This document shows, one piece after another, positions 29,163 through 37,607 of a stretch of DNA of 37,607 bases (within the stretch, counting starts at the first letter, position 1; each line of letters starts with the position of its first letter). The notes under the pieces are model-generated. The model made no database searches and was not told the DNA's origin. It saw nothing but the letters and a program-made list of their open reading frames with translations. A program made the position numbers and the translations under genes. This DNA is from a virus, in IMG/VR virus record IMGVR_UViG_3300021437_000053, positions 1 to 37,607 of that record; one strand, 5' to 3'.

Positions 29163-31235
29163 TCAGGTGGTCAGTGCGTCCAGCATCGCGGCGAAGCTGG
29201 TGGCGTAGCGGACGTTGCAGTCCACGTCTTGCAGGGCAACGACGCGCCGAGTGCCGGCAGTGGAGCCAGCGTAGGGATCCAGCATGATGTCCAGGCCGCC
29301 CCACATCGCGACGATCAAATCGCTCCAGTTGCCGTACGTGATGGCCGAGCACACACCTGCGCTGGTGCCCTTGGTCAAGTTGCTGGGCACCTGGTTGCTG
29401 ACGCGTGCCGGCGCACCGTTCAGCTCGGCACCGGTCCAGATCGCCTGGCCGTTGGTGCCGCTGAACTGCTGGGTCTTCTTGAGCTTGCCGCGCACCTTGG
29501 TGTTGGTCAGGTAGCCCAATGCACCGGTGGGTGCATTGGCGTTGGCGACCGCGCTTTCCAGATCGACGATGTTGTCCCAGGTCGGTGCAGCGCCGTTCAC
29601 ACCCCCCAACACCGAGCCAATGCCGGCGGTGTTGAGCAGGCCGCGCGGCTGGTTGCTGGAACCGGTGCCGGTGAGCGCGCCGAGGTCGATCATCAGCGCG
29701 ATGGTGCGGGCGATGTCCATGCGCACAAACGCTTCCACGGCGATCGACGCCTGCAGCAGCAGGCGGCGGCCGTAGTCCACGAATGCGCCGACGGTCTTGG
29801 GCGTGAGCGCGACCTGTTCGAAGGACGGGGCGCTTTCCGTCGGCGCACCGTTTTCCGCGACCCAGTAGCCGGTCGAGCCGCCCGTGGCGCGGGGGATGGC
29901 GACGTTGCCACTCAGCCCCGTCAGCATCGTGGCACCCATCTGCATCACCGACAGCTGGTTCACCAAAATGTCGATGAAGCTGCTGGCCAGCAGGTCGGTG
30001 GCGACCAGGTTGCCGCCGGCCGACGGCGTGCCGACCACCAGGTCACGCTGCTGGCCCAGGCGGCCGGCAGCCATGGCACGCTGCAACAGCAGCTTGGTGG
30101 CCTGTTCGGCATCGGCGCCGCGCATGTCGAGCGCACCGGCCAGGACATCGACCGGAATCGTGAAGGCGCCGTCGCGGTCCTTGCGCACGTCGTCGCGCTT
30201 GTCGGCGGCAGCGCGCGCGGCATCCATCTCGAAAGCCGCCATCTTGCGCACGGTCGGATCGTCCGGCCACATCGAGGCGGCGATCAGGTTCGTGAAGCGG
30301 AACTGCTGCACTTCCTTCTTGCTCAGGCCGATCTCGCTCGGCTCGGCCAGCTTCAGCGCGCCGGACTTCTCCAGGCCGCCGAACACGGCTTCACGGAAGG
30401 TGTCGTAGGGCGTGCCGGCCTCGATCGCGGCCTCGGCCTCGGCGCGCTTGCCGAACTTGCCGCCGAGGGCGGTGATGTCGCGGATGCGCTGGCGTTCGTG
30501 CGCCATGCCGTCCTCGCGGGCGCGCTTGGCTTCTGCGGGCAGCGCAGGCGTCTTCGGCGCCTGCGTCTTGCCGTTCTCGGTCAGGACTTCGTCTTCATCC
30601 ATGGATCGCTCCTTGCGATGGGGTTGGGATTGGGGGGTGGTCTGGGTGATGAGGCCGCGCACGGCGTGGCGGTCGAGGCTGCGGCCGACGCCGACAGTCG
30701 GGTCTGCAGGAATGGCGACGATCGAGACCTCGTAGGGCTCCCAGTCGGTGACCAGGTATTCGTCGTCGCCGGCATCGTTGGTGCGCACCAGCTTGGCGTC
30801 GTGGATGCGGTAGCCGACCGAGACGAGCGAGCGGATGCCGTCTTGCACGTCCTGGAAGATCTCCTGCGCCTGTGCGCCACGACCGAAGCGCACGATGGCG
30901 CGCGCCTTGCGGTCGGCATCGACCCAGGCGCGCTCGACCACACCGACCTGGTCATCGGGGCAGTGATTGACCAGCAGCGGGTGCTGGCCACCACTCAGGC
31001 GGCCCAGACGCACGGCCGAGCGATCCATCGACAGGGTCTCGATGCCCCACCAGCGCATGTACGGCTCTTCGCTGGCAAAGGCCAGCTCGACGGTGCGGGC
31101 TTCGACGTTGACGGCCTCGCGGGTCAGCGTCGCGGTGCGGTCGCACGGCAACTGGTCGAGCCGGGTCACCAGCGGCTGATCAGTGGCAGCAGGGCGATCG
31201 AGGGTCGCGGCGCCACTGCGGGTCAGCATGGTCAT
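29163..31235 (-). CDS. prohead protease - major capsid fusion (HK97 type)
   Basis: 690 residues. Residues about 25-215 form an S78-type prohead protease: VNVEARTVELAFASEEPYMR, ...HPLLVNHCPDDQVGVVERAW (active-site His region), IRSLVSVGYRIHDAKLV (the Ser-containing strand), and DWEPYEVSIVAIPADPTVGV. A linker and scaffold-like coiled helix (about 225-300) precede the HK97-fold capsid domain (about 330-690), with VAIPRATGGSTGYWVAENGA and ESAPSFEQVALTPKTVGAFV. The protease must cut itself free during capsid maturation. Fused protease-capsid genes are known but less common than separate ones. The start overlaps the portal stop. Confidence 0.9.
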   Translation of the reverse strand: MTMLTRSGAATLDRPAATDQPLVTRLDQLPCDRTATLTREAVNVEARTVELAFASEEPYMRWWGIETLSMDRSAVRLGRLSGGQHPLLVNHCPDDQVGVVERAWVDADRKARAIVRFGRGAQAQEIFQDVQDGIRSLVSVGYRIHDAKLVRTNDAGDDEYLVTDWEPYEVSIVAIPADPTVGVGRSLDRHAVRGLITQTTPQSQPHRKERSMDEDEVLTENGKTQAPKTPALPAEAKRAREDGMAHERQRIRDITALGGKFGKRAEAEAAIEAGTPYDTFREAVFGGLEKSGALKLAEPSEIGLSKKEVQQFRFTNLIAASMWPDDPTVRKMAAFEMDAARAAADKRDDVRKDRDGAFTIPVDVLAGALDMRGADAEQATKLLLQRAMAAGRLGQQRDLVVGTPSAGGNLVATDLLASSFIDILVNQLSVMQMGATMLTGLSGNVAIPRATGGSTGYWVAENGAPTESAPSFEQVALTPKTVGAFVDYGRRLLLQASIAVEAFVRMDIARTIALMIDLGALTGTGSSNQPRGLLNTAGIGSVLGGVNGAAPTWDNIVDLESAVANANAPTGALGYLTNTKVRGKLKKTQQFSGTNGQAIWTGAELNGAPARVSNQVPSNLTKGTSAGVCSAITYGNWSDLIVAMWGGLDIMLDPYAGSTAGTRRVVALQDVDCNVRYATSFAAMLDALTT

Positions 31236-32833
31236 GCTTTCTGTCCTCCAGAAACAGCAGCGCCCGCTGGTTGGGCGGGCGCTGCGGGGGGTTGCACGGG
31301 GTTGAGTGCTCGCCGTTTCTCGGCGAGCACCGCCATTCGATCGAGGTCGTGTTCCAGCTCTGTCCAGATCGCTTCCGGATCACCGCCCTGCTCGCGGATC
31401 GTGTTGCTGTAGCTGTTCAGGCCCTGGTTGATTTCGATGACGCGGGTCTCGACGTCGTTCTTCGGATCGACCCAAGTCCAGCGCCGGCCCTGCCAGGCGA
31501 AGCAGTCGTACTTGCTGAACTTGCTGACGGGCAGCGGGTCGAGCTGGCCCGACACGAAGCCCATCGACAGCCACTCGGGGCTGAGCGGCTCCAGGAACAT
31601 GTCCACGAACTCGCCCTGCAGACCCTTCCAGTCGTCGCGGCTTTCCAGGCTGCCGCTGCGCATGGAGCTGTAGTTGACGCCTTCCAGGTCGTTGGCCAGC
31701 GTGTTGTAGTCGCTGCCCGGCAGGCCCGCCGACACGCCGCGCAGCGCCGCTTTCAGGAAGGCGTCGAAGTTCTGGTGCGGGTAGTCGGGATCGAAGGTCT
31801 TGAAGTCGTAGCCGGCCGGAAGCTTTTCGTAGGTGCCCGGGGTCGATTCAGCGACCAGGTCGTCGGTGTCGTCATCTTCGACCAGGCCCTCTTCCAGCGC
31901 GCTCTGACCTTTCACCTCAGTGGCGGGTGGGATGTAGAAGCCCATCTTCGAGGCGCCGACGCGCGCCGCGATCACAGCGGCCTCGATGTAGCCGCCCAGG
32001 TCGTTGAGCCGGCGCATTGAGGCATGCACCCAGGGGACTCCGCGCACCTGGGCGGGCTCATCCTGCAGAAAGCCGTGCCAGATCTCTTCAGCCGGCACGC
32101 GCACACGCCGGCCGCCGCTGTAAGGCGCCATCTCGACGTCGGTCATGAAGTGGTAAGCGATCGGCCGATTCCAGACGTTCAGCTCGACGCCCAGGCGGAT
32201 CTTGCGGCCGTCGGGGAAGTCGGCCCGGTAGGTGTAGTCGAGCAGGATGGGGTCGATGACCTGCAGCGCGTAGCCGAAGGCGTTGAGGCTCTTGTCACGC
32301 ACGCGGCGCACGATGAACTCGCCGTCACGCGCCCAGCACAGCACGAGCAGGCGGCACAGGCGCCGGAACGACATGCGCCCGGTGACATCGCAGACGCCGC
32401 GCTTGGACCAGCGCGTGAACCCGGTCTCGACCACCCACTTGTCGAAGGTGTCGATCTTGCCGTCGGGGCGCTTGCACGGCACCGACAGCCCGAACCCGGC
32501 CGGGCCGACGATGTGGTTCTGCGCCATGCGCAGGAATTTGCGCACGTAGGGGTCGTTCTTGGCGAGCTGGCGGGACCGGCCGACCAGGAGCGGTAGCTGC
32601 ACCGCCAGATCGCGATTGATGCTGCCCAGGTCGCCGCTGAAGCTGGCGGTCAGGTTATCGACGGCTGCACCGCTGTAGCTGCGGCGCATCTTTGCCGAGC
32701 CGCGCACAGGCGTCCGTGTAGACGTCTGCACGACCGACCGCGCAGCCTCGCGCTGTGCCATCCAGTTGCGCAGTATCACCGAGCCGGGCTGCGCGACGCG
32801 CTCGACGTTGTACCAAGGGGTAGGCATCGCCAT
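31232..32833 (-). CDS. portal protein, lambda family
   Basis: 533 residues from the ATG at 32833 (a TTG at 32839 and an ATG at 32827 are alternatives). Contains NRDLAVQLPLLVGRSRQLAK, YVRKFLRMAQNHIVGPAGFG, CWARDGEFIVRRVRD, GVPWVHASMRRLNDLGGYIE and the G..YNTLANDLEGVNYSSMRSG block of lambda gpB-like portals. It forms the dodecameric DNA channel of the head. It overlaps the protease-capsid gene by 4 bases at its end. Confidence 0.92.
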   Translation of the reverse strand: MAMPTPWYNVERVAQPGSVILRNWMAQREAARSVVQTSTRTPVRGSAKMRRSYSGAAVDNLTASFSGDLGSINRDLAVQLPLLVGRSRQLAKNDPYVRKFLRMAQNHIVGPAGFGLSVPCKRPDGKIDTFDKWVVETGFTRWSKRGVCDVTGRMSFRRLCRLLVLCWARDGEFIVRRVRDKSLNAFGYALQVIDPILLDYTYRADFPDGRKIRLGVELNVWNRPIAYHFMTDVEMAPYSGGRRVRVPAEEIWHGFLQDEPAQVRGVPWVHASMRRLNDLGGYIEAAVIAARVGASKMGFYIPPATEVKGQSALEEGLVEDDDTDDLVAESTPGTYEKLPAGYDFKTFDPDYPHQNFDAFLKAALRGVSAGLPGSDYNTLANDLEGVNYSSMRSGSLESRDDWKGLQGEFVDMFLEPLSPEWLSMGFVSGQLDPLPVSKFSKYDCFAWQGRRWTWVDPKNDVETRVIEINQGLNSYSNTIREQGGDPEAIWTELEHDLDRMAVLAEKRRALNPVQPPAAPAQPAGAAVSGGQKA

Positions 32834-32835
32834 GT

Positions 32836-33366
32836 TCAAAGCCTGGTGTGAATGATTCGGCGCACCTTCAGCGCGCCGGCAGCAATCTGTTCGCGCGCCA
32901 CCTCGCCCTGCCAGTACTTCACGCAGGCAGATGCGTCAGCCCATTCGCGGAATTCCATCTCGCGCCCGCCGATGCGGTAGCGCCGCCGTGTCGGCGACCA
33001 GGTCGCCAGCGCGGCGCGCGCATCGTCGAGGGCCTTCTGTGCCAGGCTGCGGCTGTCGTGACCGGGTGCCACCTGGCGCGGGTCCGGCAGGATGGTGATC
33101 TGGCCGGTCTCGATGGTGTACGACTCGGTGCCCTTCTCGACCCACGATGCCCAGGCGTAGGTGTCAGCCGCCCAGGTGGCCGTCGTGCTGGCTGATGCAC
33201 TCAGCCGGTGATCATCGCCCTCGGCCGTGCTGTCCACCACCACCACAACTCCACTAGCCCCGCGCGGCGTCAACCGCAAATGTAGCTGCCATCCAGCAGA
33301 GGCCGGGTAATTCCCACCCGGCACCAGCAGCGACAATGTATCGCCCGCGATGATATTTTTTATCAT
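32836..33366 (-). CDS. head-tail connector, beta domain plus gpW-like end
   Basis: 176 residues. The first 100 form a beta-sandwich-like domain (GDTLSLLVPGGNYPASAGWQ, then TIETGQITILPDPRQVAPGH). The last 75 are helical (QKALDDARAALATW.P..RRYRIGGREMEFREWADA). This second part is the motif of small gpW-like head-joining proteins, usually a separate gene. It thus looks like a two-domain version. The ATG at 33366 has no neighbour overlap; 57 bases separate it from the SGNH gene. Confidence 0.65.
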   Translation of the reverse strand: MIKNIIAGDTLSLLVPGGNYPASAGWQLHLRLTPRGASGVVVVVDSTAEGDDHRLSASASTTATWAADTYAWASWVEKGTESYTIETGQITILPDPRQVAPGHDSRSLAQKALDDARAALATWSPTRRRYRIGGREMEFREWADASACVKYWQGEVAREQIAAGALKVRRIIHTRL

Positions 33367-33423
33367 GGCTGATATTTATGTGGTGTGTTGTGCATTTTCA
33401 ATACTCACCGGCAAGGGATAAGA

Positions 33424-34860
33424 TCAGAACAGCAGCTTCGCCGCCGCGTACAGATTAGCAGCGAGGTTGGTTTGCCCGTCCGGCGTCATGTGGTTATCGT
33501 CTTCCGCCCATCCTGGTTGCCATGCACCAGTCAGCCCACCGTATAACGCGATCGGGTCAACAATCGGCGCAAGGCCACCGCAGAAACTCACAAACTCCTG
33601 CACCTGGCTCCACATTGCCCCGTATCCAGCTGTTGACGAAGGAAACATCGGCACCAACATCGGAATGATCTTGTTGGTTTTGCGGCAGGTGTCCACGAAC
33701 TGCACAACCCGACCTTTTGCCTCAGCAAGCAATTGCTCCGTTGGGAATCCGTCATTGATTGAATATCCCAGTGCAATTGCAACTGTCGGCTGGATAACAG
33801 CATCCAACAGCATTTCGTTTACGCGCTGGAAAAATACTGCCGTTGTTTTTCCGCCCTGCGCGACACGTAATGTTTTTACGGCTTTCCCATCTGCAACTGA
33901 GGCCTGCTCAAATCTATGCGACATTGTCCTGTAAGCATACGTCGCAGACTCGGAATTTGGCGCTGATCCGAATCTGCTATCGCCGACCCACAAAACAGAT
34001 GGAACATCGTAAGGGCCGTACGCCTCGATCAGCAGGGGAATAACAGAAGAATCACTAAACGACGGAGTTCCGGCGGCAGACCACCCGGAAAGGTTGGCTA
34101 CGTGGTCACCTCCCCCGCGATTTGCGCCGAGTACGACCATTGGCCCGCAATCTGTCAAAAATTTAGCTGCGTCGGAAAACCCAACATAAGACCCGCGCGA
34201 GTAAAAACCAGCGCCTGGGAATACTCGAACGAGTAGCGGATAATATCCGGAAAAACGTCCAGTCGGGTCGGACGCCAGCGGCAATGCCTGCACGGCAATC
34301 AGGTCAGACCAGATCACATCATAATTATCTGTGCCCTTGTCTGTTGCAGATCCAGTTGCAGAACCTCCCCAAGTAACCGCTTTCCACCCAGCAAATGACA
34401 GGGTATTTTGTTCCGCGCCGTCTCGGTACGGCGTCACAAATCTCTTGCCAAGAGTCGTATTTGTGTTGGACAGGTCGCCAATATCTGTCGTAGATGCAGC
34501 GACCATCCGCAACCCCGACAGCGCGCCATTTCCGCCCTGGTGAATCCATCCCAATCTCACCGCAGAAAACTTTTTCGGGATCATGATCAACTGGCAGTAA
34601 GTCGCCAGATTTACGGAATTGTCCACGTTGGACAACCCGCTGGCGAATCCCGCGTAACACGTCGGCCGCCGAGCCAGCAGCGTTGCCGTCTGCGCACTCC
34701 CACCACTTGACACCGGGGGCAGAACTGGATTCATATAATCTGCACGCCGCTGGGACACCAAATGATTAGCAAAACCAGCTTCCAGCGTCTGCGCTGATCC
34801 GACAGGCATGAGCACCTGATCTGCAGCAAATACGTTAGCCAGCATGCGGACTTGGATCAT
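33424..34860 (-). CDS. SGNH/GDSL-type hydrolase inserted in the head operon
   Basis: 478 residues from the ATG at 34860 (GTG at 34863 directly before it). The C-terminal 200 residues hold the SGNH blocks: SVLWVGDSRFG with the nucleophile Ser near 295, IALGYSINDGFP with the block III Asn near 369, and the D-x-x-H pair in EDDNHMTPDGQ (about 454-463). The N-terminal 280 residues are beta-rich (GYYPLLVRVFPGAGFYSRGS and similar) and could be a binding or virion-attachment domain. No signal peptide. Base composition is AT-richer than terminase and portal genes on either side, so it was probably acquired. Likely a sugar O-deacetylase or esterase carried on or released with the virion; substrate unknown. 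Confidence 0.75.
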   Translation of the reverse strand: MIQVRMLANVFAADQVLMPVGSAQTLEAGFANHLVSQRRADYMNPVLPPVSSGGSAQTATLLARRPTCYAGFASGLSNVDNSVNLATYCQLIMIPKKFSAVRLGWIHQGGNGALSGLRMVAASTTDIGDLSNTNTTLGKRFVTPYRDGAEQNTLSFAGWKAVTWGGSATGSATDKGTDNYDVIWSDLIAVQALPLASDPTGRFSGYYPLLVRVFPGAGFYSRGSYVGFSDAAKFLTDCGPMVVLGANRGGGDHVANLSGWSAAGTPSFSDSSVIPLLIEAYGPYDVPSVLWVGDSRFGSAPNSESATYAYRTMSHRFEQASVADGKAVKTLRVAQGGKTTAVFFQRVNEMLLDAVIQPTVAIALGYSINDGFPTEQLLAEAKGRVVQFVDTCRKTNKIIPMLVPMFPSSTAGYGAMWSQVQEFVSFCGGLAPIVDPIALYGGLTGAWQPGWAEDDNHMTPDGQTNLAANLYAAAKLLF

Positions 34861-34863
34861 CAC

Positions 34864-36963
34864 TTATCCCCAATACGTTGCAAATCCGCCCCTTCCAGGG
34901 CGCTTCAATTTCGTTGCGCGGCGTGCCGCGATCTGTTGCACCAGTACATCGGCTGGCGGTTCGTCTGCCACCAGGTCTGTAGCTTCCTGGGCGGGCTCGG
35001 CCACGCTGGTGGCAGCGGGTACTTCTATCTCTGCGCGCTGCGCCTCATGCACAGCCATTGCGACCGCATGGACCACTGCCGCCGAGAAATCCAGCCCAGG
35101 CTGCAGCTGCGTACCGTAGACCTGCTCGCGCGCCGCCCAGACGGTCTCGGCATGCCGGCCGCTCATGGCGTACAACAGCGCCGCGTAGGCGTAGACCTCG
35201 CAGTCCCAGGCTTCGTTGCGCTTGCTCGTTTCATCCCACAACAGCCGCTTCACGCCCCGGCTGTCGCGCTTCCAGATGCGCCGCTCGGAGCGCATCTGCC
35301 TGTAGTACTCGGCGCCGAACCCGAGCGGGAAGTGGTAGTAGCCCCCGCCCGGCTGCTGCAGCTTCAGCCGCCCATCGATCAGCGTCTTGATCGCCTGCGT
35401 GCCGATCTGGCGCAGCTCGGCGCCGCCCGGCACGGCCTGACCGCGCCAGGTGAATTCCTGCGTCTTCGGGCGCCCGAGCTTCGGTGCGTCGTAGCTCGAT
35501 GCGCCCTTGATCGCGAACCAGTGCTTGCCGCGCATCTGCGCGTCACGGGCAAACGCGTAGACGTCCTCGCGGTGGTGGCCGCCGCTGTCGATCGCCACCG
35601 CGTCGATGCGCATCGACTGCCCCGACTCGTGTCGCACCGGCGTGTCGAGCAGCTCGCGCAGCTTCTTCCACACGTCCGGCAGCGACGGGTCGCCGTAGAT
35701 CTCGCCGTGCCAGATGCCCCAAGACTCTTCGCCCCGACCCCACCCTCGGATGACGACCGCCAGGCGGTTGTCCTGCGTGTCCACGCCCGCCGTGATCGCC
35801 AGCACGCCGCGCGGCGCGGTCATCAGCTCGTACTGCTCGGCGCGCTGCTGGAGGATGTCGGCGCCGATCGTAGCCACCGCAGCCACCCGCCAGGTGCGCC
35901 CCAGCATGTTGTTGGTGAACACGATCAGCGGATCGTCGTCACCCTCACGCAACTTCTCATGCGCGGCCTGGAACTCAGCCGCAAGGGCTGCCCAGGGCCG
36001 CCAGCCAAGAGGCGCCATCAGCGCCCCGCCGGACTCGGCCCACGACGCCACACCAGGCTCTCCGACCGCCGTGGCCCGCCAAAAGGCCCGACCGCTGGCC
36101 GCCGCTTCCTCTTCAGTCATCCCGCGCGGCCTGGCACGGTAGGACTCGCGCTTCCAAGCCGCCTCGTCGTGCAGCTCGCCGCACTCCTCGCACGACAGCA
36201 TGGCCGTGTCGAGGTTCAGCCGCTCCCACTGCAGCACCTGCGCATGCCCGCACGATGGGCACGGCACGTACCAGCGGCGCTGATCGCCGCGAGCCACCTG
36301 CGCCGCGATGGCGCTACGCCCCTCGACCGTCGGCGTGCCATCGCCGAAGATCTTGGCGCGGCGGCCAAAGTTACTGGTCCGGCCGATCGTTGTAGCGATC
36401 AGCGAGCCCTGGCCTTTGACGTTGGCAGGGTAGTCGTCAGGCTCCTCAAATTTCACGTAGCGGATCGTGCTGGATTTGACGGGTCTGTTTGCGCCCAGCA
36501 GCCGCAGCACCCCACCGGGATACTTTTTGCGCAGCTTGGTGTTATCGCTGCCTTTCTTGTCGCTCGGCTTGATCCTGCGCCGCAGCGGTCGCGTGTTGGC
36601 GCGCATCTGCTCGAACCGCGTCATCTCCCACTGTTTTGCGTCATCGAGCGTTGGAAACACCACCAGCGCCGAGCCGGCCGCCGAGCATATCCAAGCGCCG
36701 AGCATGTTCTCGCCTGACACCGACCCGCCCACCTGGTGGGGCTTCATCCACCAGCCCTCGCGCCAGGGCGACCCGGGCGACATCGTGCGCTGGATGTCGA
36801 TCAGGTACGGCGTGCGGGCGTTGCGGTATGGCCCGGGCTCGGGGGTGTCAGGCGGCAACACCCGGTTGTCTTCAGCCCACTCATCCACCAGCACCTTCGG
36901 GTCGGGCCGCAGCGCGTCGGAGATGGCGCGGCGGACCGAGTCAATCGGCTGCGTCGTCGTCAT
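34864..36963 (-). CDS. terminase large subunit (GpA family)
   Basis: 699 residues from the ATG at 36963 (upstream frame open to 37008). ATPase part: KPHQVGGSVSGEN (about 74-86) in the Walker A place, VVFPTLDDAK (101-110), and YVKFEEPDDYP (169-179) in the Walker B place. A zinc ribbon follows with CPSC (235-238) and CEEC (258-261), as usual in GpA. The nuclease part has AGVDTQDNRLAVVIRGWGRG and IDAVAIDSGGHH with the metal-binding aspartates. The Walker regions differ from the common K.xQxGxTE and DEVDAYP forms. It cuts at cos and pumps DNA into the head. Overlaps the small subunit gene by 23 bases. Confidence 0.92.
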   Translation of the reverse strand: MTTTQPIDSVRRAISDALRPDPKVLVDEWAEDNRVLPPDTPEPGPYRNARTPYLIDIQRTMSPGSPWREGWWMKPHQVGGSVSGENMLGAWICSAAGSALVVFPTLDDAKQWEMTRFEQMRANTRPLRRRIKPSDKKGSDNTKLRKKYPGGVLRLLGANRPVKSSTIRYVKFEEPDDYPANVKGQGSLIATTIGRTSNFGRRAKIFGDGTPTVEGRSAIAAQVARGDQRRWYVPCPSCGHAQVLQWERLNLDTAMLSCEECGELHDEAAWKRESYRARPRGMTEEEAAASGRAFWRATAVGEPGVASWAESGGALMAPLGWRPWAALAAEFQAAHEKLREGDDDPLIVFTNNMLGRTWRVAAVATIGADILQQRAEQYELMTAPRGVLAITAGVDTQDNRLAVVIRGWGRGEESWGIWHGEIYGDPSLPDVWKKLRELLDTPVRHESGQSMRIDAVAIDSGGHHREDVYAFARDAQMRGKHWFAIKGASSYDAPKLGRPKTQEFTWRGQAVPGGAELRQIGTQAIKTLIDGRLKLQQPGGGYYHFPLGFGAEYYRQMRSERRIWKRDSRGVKRLLWDETSKRNEAWDCEVYAYAALLYAMSGRHAETVWAAREQVYGTQLQPGLDFSAAVVHAVAMAVHEAQRAEIEVPAATSVAEPAQEATDLVADEPPADVLVQQIAARRATKLKRPGRGGFATYWG

Positions 36964-37516
36964 CGTCCACGTCTTGCAGCACGTCGCGCACGAGCACCTG
37001 GTCAGCAAACGTAGTCAGCACATCCGCCAGGGCGTCCAGGTAGAGCTGCTCGCAGCGGATCGGGTCCGACTCCACAGCGACCAGCGGCGCCAGGCGCGGT
37101 GCGAGGTTGCCCAGCGCATCACGCAGGGCGCGAAACTCGGTGAAGCGCAGCCGGGCCACTTCGGCGCGGCTGACCACTTCACCCAGATCGCGTTGCAGCT
37201 CCAGGCGCTCGCGGTCGCGCTTGATCTTGGCAGCATCTGTGCGTACCTCGCGGTATTCGGCCGTGCCGTCATCCACCTCATCGTCATCGGCGCCAGCCGG
37301 GGCGGCAGGCGGCACCGACGGGCCAGCGCTGAACAGCGGCGACCGGGCGACGGGGTCAGTGTGGGTGGTCCAGTCGCGGTCGGCCTGGTCGCTGTCAATC
37401 TTCGTCTTGCCATCGACAAAGACCGCCGTGATTCGGCGCGCCTCGATCGCTTTCTGGACCGCGCGCAGGGCGACGCCACGGTGCCGCGCGTACTCTCGAT
37501 ACCCCATCAACGCCAT
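36941..37516 (-). CDS. terminase small subunit (Nu1-like)
   Basis: 191 residues. The N-terminal winged helix-turn-helix MGYREYARHRGVALRAVQKA (residues 4-23) is followed by the RRITAVFVDGKTKIDSDQAD turn that is diagnostic of Nu1-like proteins. Then come an acidic linker, a coiled coil (AKIKRDRERLELQRDLGEVV, about 95-115), a basic helix and an acidic tail. It recognises the packaging site and recruits the large subunit. Its ATG at 37516 is two bases from the first GACTAC repeat (37518), which is a candidate binding site. Confidence 0.88.
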   Translation of the reverse strand: MALMGYREYARHRGVALRAVQKAIEARRITAVFVDGKTKIDSDQADRDWTTHTDPVARSPLFSAGPSVPPAAPAGADDDEVDDGTAEYREVRTDAAKIKRDRERLELQRDLGEVVSRAEVARLRFTEFRALRDALGNLAPRLAPLVAVESDPIRCEQLYLDALADVLTTFADQVLVRDVLQDVDDDDDAAD

Positions 37517-37517
37517 T

Positions 37518-37558
37518 GACTACCGCCCGACTACCTGACTACTCGACTACCTGACTAC
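37518..37558. repeat. GACTAC iterons upstream of the small terminase gene
   Basis: Five copies of GACTAC start at 37518, 37529, 37537, 37545 and 37553, the last four on an exact 8-base period. Position between genome end and terS suggests binding sites for the small terminase subunit, as the R sites of cosB. Confidence 0.7.
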
Positions 37559-37576
37559 CCCATGCGAAACCCTGCC

Positions 37577-37607
37577 AGCGCGTGAAAAGCGCGCTCGCGA
37601 ATGACCA
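37577..37607. other. right terminus: hairpin and repeat of the left end
   Basis: AGCGCG (37577-37582) pairs with CGCGCT (37590-37595) around a 7-base loop. The 13 bases CTCGCGAATGACC (37594-37606) repeat positions 1-13. Together with the iterons at 37518-37558 and the dyad at 2-18, this is the candidate cos region. Confidence 0.45.

Noticed and set aside
29229-31412. 727-codon plus-strand frame opposite the protease-capsid gene
   Set aside because: Antisense shadow of a conserved gene; no known motif and no ribosome site of note.
34852-36717. 621-codon plus-strand frame opposite the large terminase gene
   Set aside because: Antisense shadow; the sequence is Arg/Leu/His-rich without domains.
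1-37607. The 13-base end repeat as a prophage attachment core
   Set aside because: The integrase is a serine type placed 13 kb inside, the boundary splits the Q-to-terminase late operon, and no host genes flank the ends; a cos end fits better.

Overview
The window reads as one complete temperate siphophage genome of the lambda-like (HK97-capsid, cos-type) kind, not a random chromosomal slice. Base composition is GC-rich throughout. Small lipoproteins with a Gly-rich stretch after the lipobox Cys, and the style of the tail, terminase and Cro-like proteins, suggest a betaproteobacterial (Burkholderiales-like) host; that host call is inference. The window seems to be cut at the packaging site. 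The same 13 bases (CTCGCGAATGACC) stand at both ends. The late operon only makes sense if position 1 is joined to position 37607: Q-like antiterminator (829-1245) > 43-708 > terminase small subunit (36941-37516).

Layout. (1) 1-5653, minus strand: a leftward early operon starting at a YdaS/Cro-like gene (5357-5653), followed by small unknown genes, a primase-polymerase/SF3-helicase fusion (1692-4172), a long imperfect palindrome rich in GTTTCG repeats (1485-1654, possible origin), a 59-residue gene and a Q-like antiterminator. Several intrinsic terminators lie inside this operon. (2) 5665-5731: divergent operator region shared by cro and a short CI-like repressor (5727-6176, plus). (3) 6189-7630, plus: accessory block with a structured, possibly C4-like RNA, a Cys-rich lipoprotein, and a two-gene module whose second product looks like an ADP-ribosyltransferase-fold toxin, closed by a terminator. 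(4) 7661-12828, plus: a second repressor-controlled operon. Its promoter is a near-consensus sigma70 promoter with the same ATCACGATCGTGAT operator between -35 and -10. It holds four small genes, a membrane protein, a ParB-like protein with a C-terminal H-NS-type motif, and two more small genes, then a strong terminator. (5) 12910-14568, plus: large serine integrase. (6) 14528-37516, minus: late genes in reverse order. Read in the direction of transcription they are TerS, TerL, an inserted SGNH hydrolase, connector, portal, protease-capsid fusion, small head-completion genes, tail terminator, tail tube, tail chaperones G and G-T (with a -1 frameshift site), tape measure, DUF2460 and DUF2163 tail-tip proteins, NlpC/P60, a J-like host-specificity protein, two small tail-tip proteins (one with a lipoprotein signal), and two holin-like membrane proteins.

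How it works together. The repressor at 5727 most likely shuts both the leftward replication/Q operon and the rightward ParB operon through identical operators. On induction, Cro and the replication protein are made, and Q then allows readthrough of a hairpin (728-756) into the late genes across the cos junction. No endolysin or spanin could be recognised. The most notable accessory items are the ART-like toxin pair, the C4-like structured RNA, the ParB/H-NS fusion, the long palindrome next to the primase, and the SGNH hydrolase inserted into the head operon. No tRNA, CRISPR array, insertion sequence or rRNA was seen. No gene-free stretch exceeds 300 bases.
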